From Bacteriovoracaceae bacterium UBA6144 (GTDB lineage: Bacteria; Bdellovibrionota; Bacteriovoracia; Bacteriovoracales; Bacteriovoracaceae), in contig DIVA01000111.1 in NCBI GenBank assembly GCA_002435705.1, positions 1 through 18,290 on the forward strand: a stretch of DNA of 18,290 nucleotides. Reading direction: 5' to 3'. The notes below the pieces were generated by a model. It worked only from the letters and a program-made list of their open reading frames with translations. It ran no database searches and had not been told where the DNA came from. Each line of letters opens with the position of its first letter. Within the stretch, counting starts at the first letter, position 1. A program made the position numbers and the translations under genes. Of the stretch, positions 15,343 through 18,290 are shown piece after piece.

Positions 15343-16500
15343 ATGTTTTTTTTCTTGTTCTTTTTAAATCATGTCTTTGCCCAAGAACTTACACCAGAAA
15401 AACTCAATCTCACCTTCAAAGAAGGTCTCACGTTCAGCCAAGACAAAGACTTCTTAATGCGTTTGCGCTTTCGAGTGCAAAACCGTTTCACGATGACCAC
15501 TGAAAACGCCGATGATACGACTCTCCAATCGGCTGAATTCTCTGTGCGTCGCATGCGCCTTCGCTTTGATGGACATGCCATCAATCCAAACCTACTCTAT
15601 CGTGTGCAGCTCTCCTTCACCCGAGGTGATCAAGACTGGGACAATGCCCAGGTTCCTAATATCCTCAGAGACGCCGTGGCCGGCTGGAGATGGAATGCCA
15701 ATAACGTCTCTTGGGTCGGTATCGCCAAGCTTCCGGGTAACCGGCAGCGAGTGATCTCGTCGAGCGCACAGCAGATGGTAGATCGCTCGCTAGTGAATGC
15801 AACCTTTACCATTGATCGTGATATGGGGATTCAACACTTCTCACAAATTATTCCCAACGTGTGGATTAAGGGCGCTCTTTCTAACGGTGAAGGCCGCAAT
15901 CAGGTCAATAAGAATGCCTCCCTTGCCAGTACAGTGCGCCTTGAGTGGTACCCCTTTGGTAGCTTCCACGATGACGGAGATAATTTTGAAGCCGATCTCT
16001 ACCGTGAACCAAAACCAAAACTGGGTCTTGGGATTGTCAATTCAGCCAATCAACAAACGGCGCGTACCGGTGGTCAGACCGGCAAAGATATGGGCAAGGA
16101 TCAATTTCGCTCCATGGAGACTCGCCTCGTGGATCTCGTCTTTAAGTATCGCGGCTATTCTTTAAGTGCTGAGTATGGAAAACGCATGGTGGCCAATCCC
16201 ATCATTAATGCTGCTGACAAACTTTTTGTGTTCCAGGGTGAAGGTTTTAATGTTCAAACTGGCTATATTTTTGAAAATAACTGGGAGCCCTCTGCTCGTT
16301 ACACCAAAGTAAGGGCCGGCTCAGACATTCGCTCCCTCACTCAAGATGTATCCGAACACACACTTGGTTTATCAAAATATATTAATAACCATTTGGTTAA
16401 GTTTCAGACAGATCTCACCTACGCTGAGAGAGACGCCAATAGGTTCCTCGCCTACCAATCCAACTGGAGCCTGAGGTTTCAATTAGAAATTGGAATTTAG
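15343..16500 (+). CDS. Outer-membrane porin, OprP/OprO (phosphate-selective) family
   Basis: A 385-residue outer-membrane beta-barrel. The unusual signal peptide MFFFLFFLNHVFA lacks any basic residue before its core; cleavage is likely before QE (13/14). No alternative start exists, since an in-frame TGA lies at 15316-15318. Family features include FSVRRMRLRFDGHAINPNLL (66-85), strand pairs such as YRVQLSFTRGDQDW, and KLPGNRQRVISSS-QMVDRS (129-149). The body alternates short strands and turns and ends in an amphipathic strand (WSLRFQLEIGI). Length matches the family (about 380-440). Phosphate or polyphosphate is the classic substrate, but relatives carry other solutes, so specificity is open. 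A possible -10 TAAAAT lies at 15275-15280. The stop overlaps that of the convergent Calx-beta gene by four bases. Confidence 0.85.
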   Translation: MFFFLFFLNHVFAQELTPEKLNLTFKEGLTFSQDKDFLMRLRFRVQNRFTMTTENADDTTLQSAEFSVRRMRLRFDGHAINPNLLYRVQLSFTRGDQDWDNAQVPNILRDAVAGWRWNANNVSWVGIAKLPGNRQRVISSSAQQMVDRSLVNATFTIDRDMGIQHFSQIIPNVWIKGALSNGEGRNQVNKNASLASTVRLEWYPFGSFHDDGDNFEADLYREPKPKLGLGIVNSANQQTARTGGQTGKDMGKDQFRSMETRLVDLVFKYRGYSLSAEYGKRMVANPIINAADKLFVFQGEGFNVQTGYIFENNWEPSARYTKVRAGSDIRSLTQDVSEHTLGLSKYINNHLVKFQTDLTYAERDANRFLAYQSNWSLRFQLEIGI

Positions 16501-18290
16501 TCAATCGAGAGACTGTGGGAGCCAAGGCTACCGGGATTCAGATTCTGAAGAGTATCCATTCCAAAAGAAATACTTCCAGAAGGCGGATAGGTTTCTTGGC
16601 AAACAACACCATTAATCTGGGTCTCTAGATCTCCCGGGCCAATACCACTGGGAAAACTCACTATCCCAATTGTGGGTATACTGACTCTCTGGCCGCCCGA
16701 GCAAGTCGCACTCACTGGGTACGAGCCGGCCCCAAAAAGATTAAAACTTACAGGTTTTTGACTCTGACGTGAAAAGACTAGTTGGTAATTAAAACCAACA
16801 TCACTAGCGGCACTCGAGGTGGCATAGGTGATCATCGTTTTAAAACTGACCGTAGGAAGCGGATCGATGTCGACTACGCTTATTTCTTGCTGACTGATAA
16901 CACCTGCTTGGTAGAATCCACCGTTATAATCTGAAGTCGCTGTGAGATCCAGGTCAAGCTGGAAGGTTTCATCAAACTCATCGATCCCATCTTGAACGAT
17001 GGTCAGTGGCACGACCACTTGGACCTCACCTGCCGGGATCGTGATGTTAGATAAATTTAAACTAAAAAAGTAGTCCTCATCAATCGTGGCAGGAGCAGAT
17101 CCTGAACCAGATGCATCCAGGTTAAAAGTTACGGGAGTACCACTCGGTCGAGTGAGGTTTTGATTAGAGGGATCAACTAATCTTACCGTCACAGAATAAA
17201 TTTGATTACTCTCAACCACCGTGAGTGAAGGCTGAGAAAAATTCACCCGTGGTTTGAGGGCCAGATCACTGGCATCGATATAAACGACGGTGTTATCAGA
17301 TGTACTAGGCACGATATCATCACTGGGAAGAAGTTTTACGATGAAAGACTCTTGGGCTTCATACAATTGATCTGCTTTCACTGCCACTTGAATGAAGGTG
17401 GAAGAAGCTTGCGCAGCTACCGCCACACGTCCCGTAAAGACTGTGGGGTGAGCAGGGAAATAGAAGTCATCTTGAAATCTGGCTTGAAAAATTCCAGGCA
17501 ATGGTTGGGTCACACTATCAATCGTATAATTTAAGTACGTGATAGTATTTTTACTGCCGGTCAAACTGATGGGAATGATACAAGTCGCGACTCCAAGCAC
17601 TGGCTCATCACAGATAATATCAGAAGGAGCATCGGCCACAATATTTGTGTCCCCACTGACAAAGTCATCATTTAAAATCATAAAACTGTGTGTACTTTGC
17701 GCCCCCACAATCGCATTGAGCGGTGACTGCAGGCTGAGATCAATCGATTCATTGGGCTCGATAATGGTGTCACCGCAGATCTCAATTGGAATGATATAAG
17801 AAGTTTGTAGTGGGCTAAATGTCACGGGAATAACATTGGGAACAGAGAGAGATAAACCGTTGAGTCGATAATCCACCGTACTAGAGCATGCACCTGAAGT
17901 CCTAATAGCCGTTCCCGAAAGCACAACGTTCACGGCCACGGTCTCAACCGAAGATCTGTTCAGAGTGACTTGAATATGTGGTCCCGGCGGAGTGTTGTTA
18001 TAAACAATACTTCCTGCATTACCTTCGTTCACACTTGTAGTGACGGTGGCGAATGAGACCGTTGGTCTGGCCGATTTTTCTTTGAGTATGTAATTGAGTG
18101 TCGAGGGACTACCGATGCTTAGACCTGATGAGGTGGCGGCAATATTAATTTGAATAACTTCATCACCTTCATAAATATTATCGTTACAGATTTCAAAACT
18201 CACCACTGCTGAAGCTGCCCCTGCAGGCACATTAATATAACCTTCAATTTGATCGTTCACGCTGCTCGTGACATTAAAAGTTCCCGACGG
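16497..18290 (-). CDS. Calx-beta repeat protein, C-terminal part (5' end outside the window)
   Basis: The reading frame is open up to the right edge. The first GTG codon (18260) lies inside a repeat, so the true start is beyond the window; 597 residues are visible. Counting from that GTG, about five Calx-beta-type repeats of roughly 130 residues are seen: a partial one ending at 65, then 66-200, 202-336, 337-468 and a degenerate last one at 469-587. Each repeats a pattern such as PTVSFATVTTSVNEG at its start and an acidic calcium-site motif near the end (NDNIYEGDEVI, GDTIIEPNESI, QDGIDEFDETF). Such repeats bind calcium and act as rods in adhesins. The protein ends SLSID without a sorting signal or barrel strand. 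The signal peptide and anchor must be in the missing part. It overlaps the porin stop by four bases. Confidence 0.88.
   Translation of the reverse strand, partial: PSGTFNVTSSVNDQIEGYINVPAGAASAVVSFEICNDNIYEGDEVIQINIAATSSGLSIGSPSTLNYILKEKSARPTVSFATVTTSVNEGNAGSIVYNNTPPGPHIQVTLNRSSVETVAVNVVLSGTAIRTSGACSSTVDYRLNGLSLSVPNVIPVTFSPLQTSYIIPIEICGDTIIEPNESIDLSLQSPLNAIVGAQSTHSFMILNDDFVSGDTNIVADAPSDIICDEPVLGVATCIIPISLTGSKNTITYLNYTIDSVTQPLPGIFQARFQDDFYFPAHPTVFTGRVAVAAQASSTFIQVAVKADQLYEAQESFIVKLLPSDDIVPSTSDNTVVYIDASDLALKPRVNFSQPSLTVVESNQIYSVTVRLVDPSNQNLTRPSGTPVTFNLDASGSGSAPATIDEDYFFSLNLSNITIPAGEVQVVVPLTIVQDGIDEFDETFQLDLDLTATSDYNGGFYQAGVISQQEISVVDIDPLPTVSFKTMITYATSSAASDVGFNYQLVFSRQSQKPVSFNLFGAGSYPVSATCSGGQRVSIPTIGIVSFPSGIGPGDLETQINGVVCQETYPPSGSISFGMDTLQNLNPGSLGSHSLSID

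Noticed and set aside
1..18290. CRISPR arrays, insertion sequences or phage genes
   Set aside because: No regularly spaced repeats, transposase motifs or phage structural genes were seen; the long repeats at the right side are protein domains of the Calx-beta type with diverged DNA.

Overview
The window reads as a chromosomal segment of a Gram-negative, didermic bacterium. Its exported proteins fit this: lipobox signal peptides, an outer-membrane porin and SecDF/YajC. The style of the large Cys-containing surface lipoproteins, together with an orphan ParA ATPase, recalls Bdellovibrionota (Bdellovibrio-like predators). That placement is an inference from gene style, not from a marker gene. No integrase, transposase, phage or CRISPR feature was seen, and no gene-free stretch exceeds 300 bases.

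Layout. (1) 1-1396: tRNA-Cys(GCA) on the minus strand with its own promoter, a small exported protein (+), a bidirectional hairpin terminator, and an HU/IHF-family DNA-binding protein (-). (2) 1397-2950: a Cys-containing lipoprotein (+) that probably starts at TTG. (3) 2947-9174: one long minus-strand operon, queA-tgt-yajC-tatA-secD-secF-unknown membrane protein, with overlapping or nearly touching genes throughout except a 98-bp gap before secD. It joins queuosine tRNA modification to the accessory parts of the Sec translocon and a Tat component. (4) 9211-10673: a small exported protein (+) facing an orphan ParA-like ATPase and a translationally coupled 82-residue partner (-). (5) 10674-18290: a surface-protein block with a 1439-residue multidomain lipoprotein (+), an OprP/OprO-type porin (+), and the C-terminal part of a large Calx-beta repeat protein (-) that runs off the right edge.

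How the parts relate. The housekeeping operon serves protein export (SecDF-YajC pulls preproteins through SecYEG; TatA forms the Tat pore). Seven of the fourteen protein genes encode proteins with export signals or a surface architecture and no assignable function or only a family-level one. The most unusual signals are regulatory: a terminator hairpin whose 3' arm is the only ribosome-binding site of the porin and whose U-tract is read as the porin's Phe-rich signal peptide; a duplicated translation-initiation module ahead of the giant lipoprotein, with the first copy driving a three-codon ORF; and three convergent gene pairs whose stop codons abut or overlap by four bases without a visible terminator.
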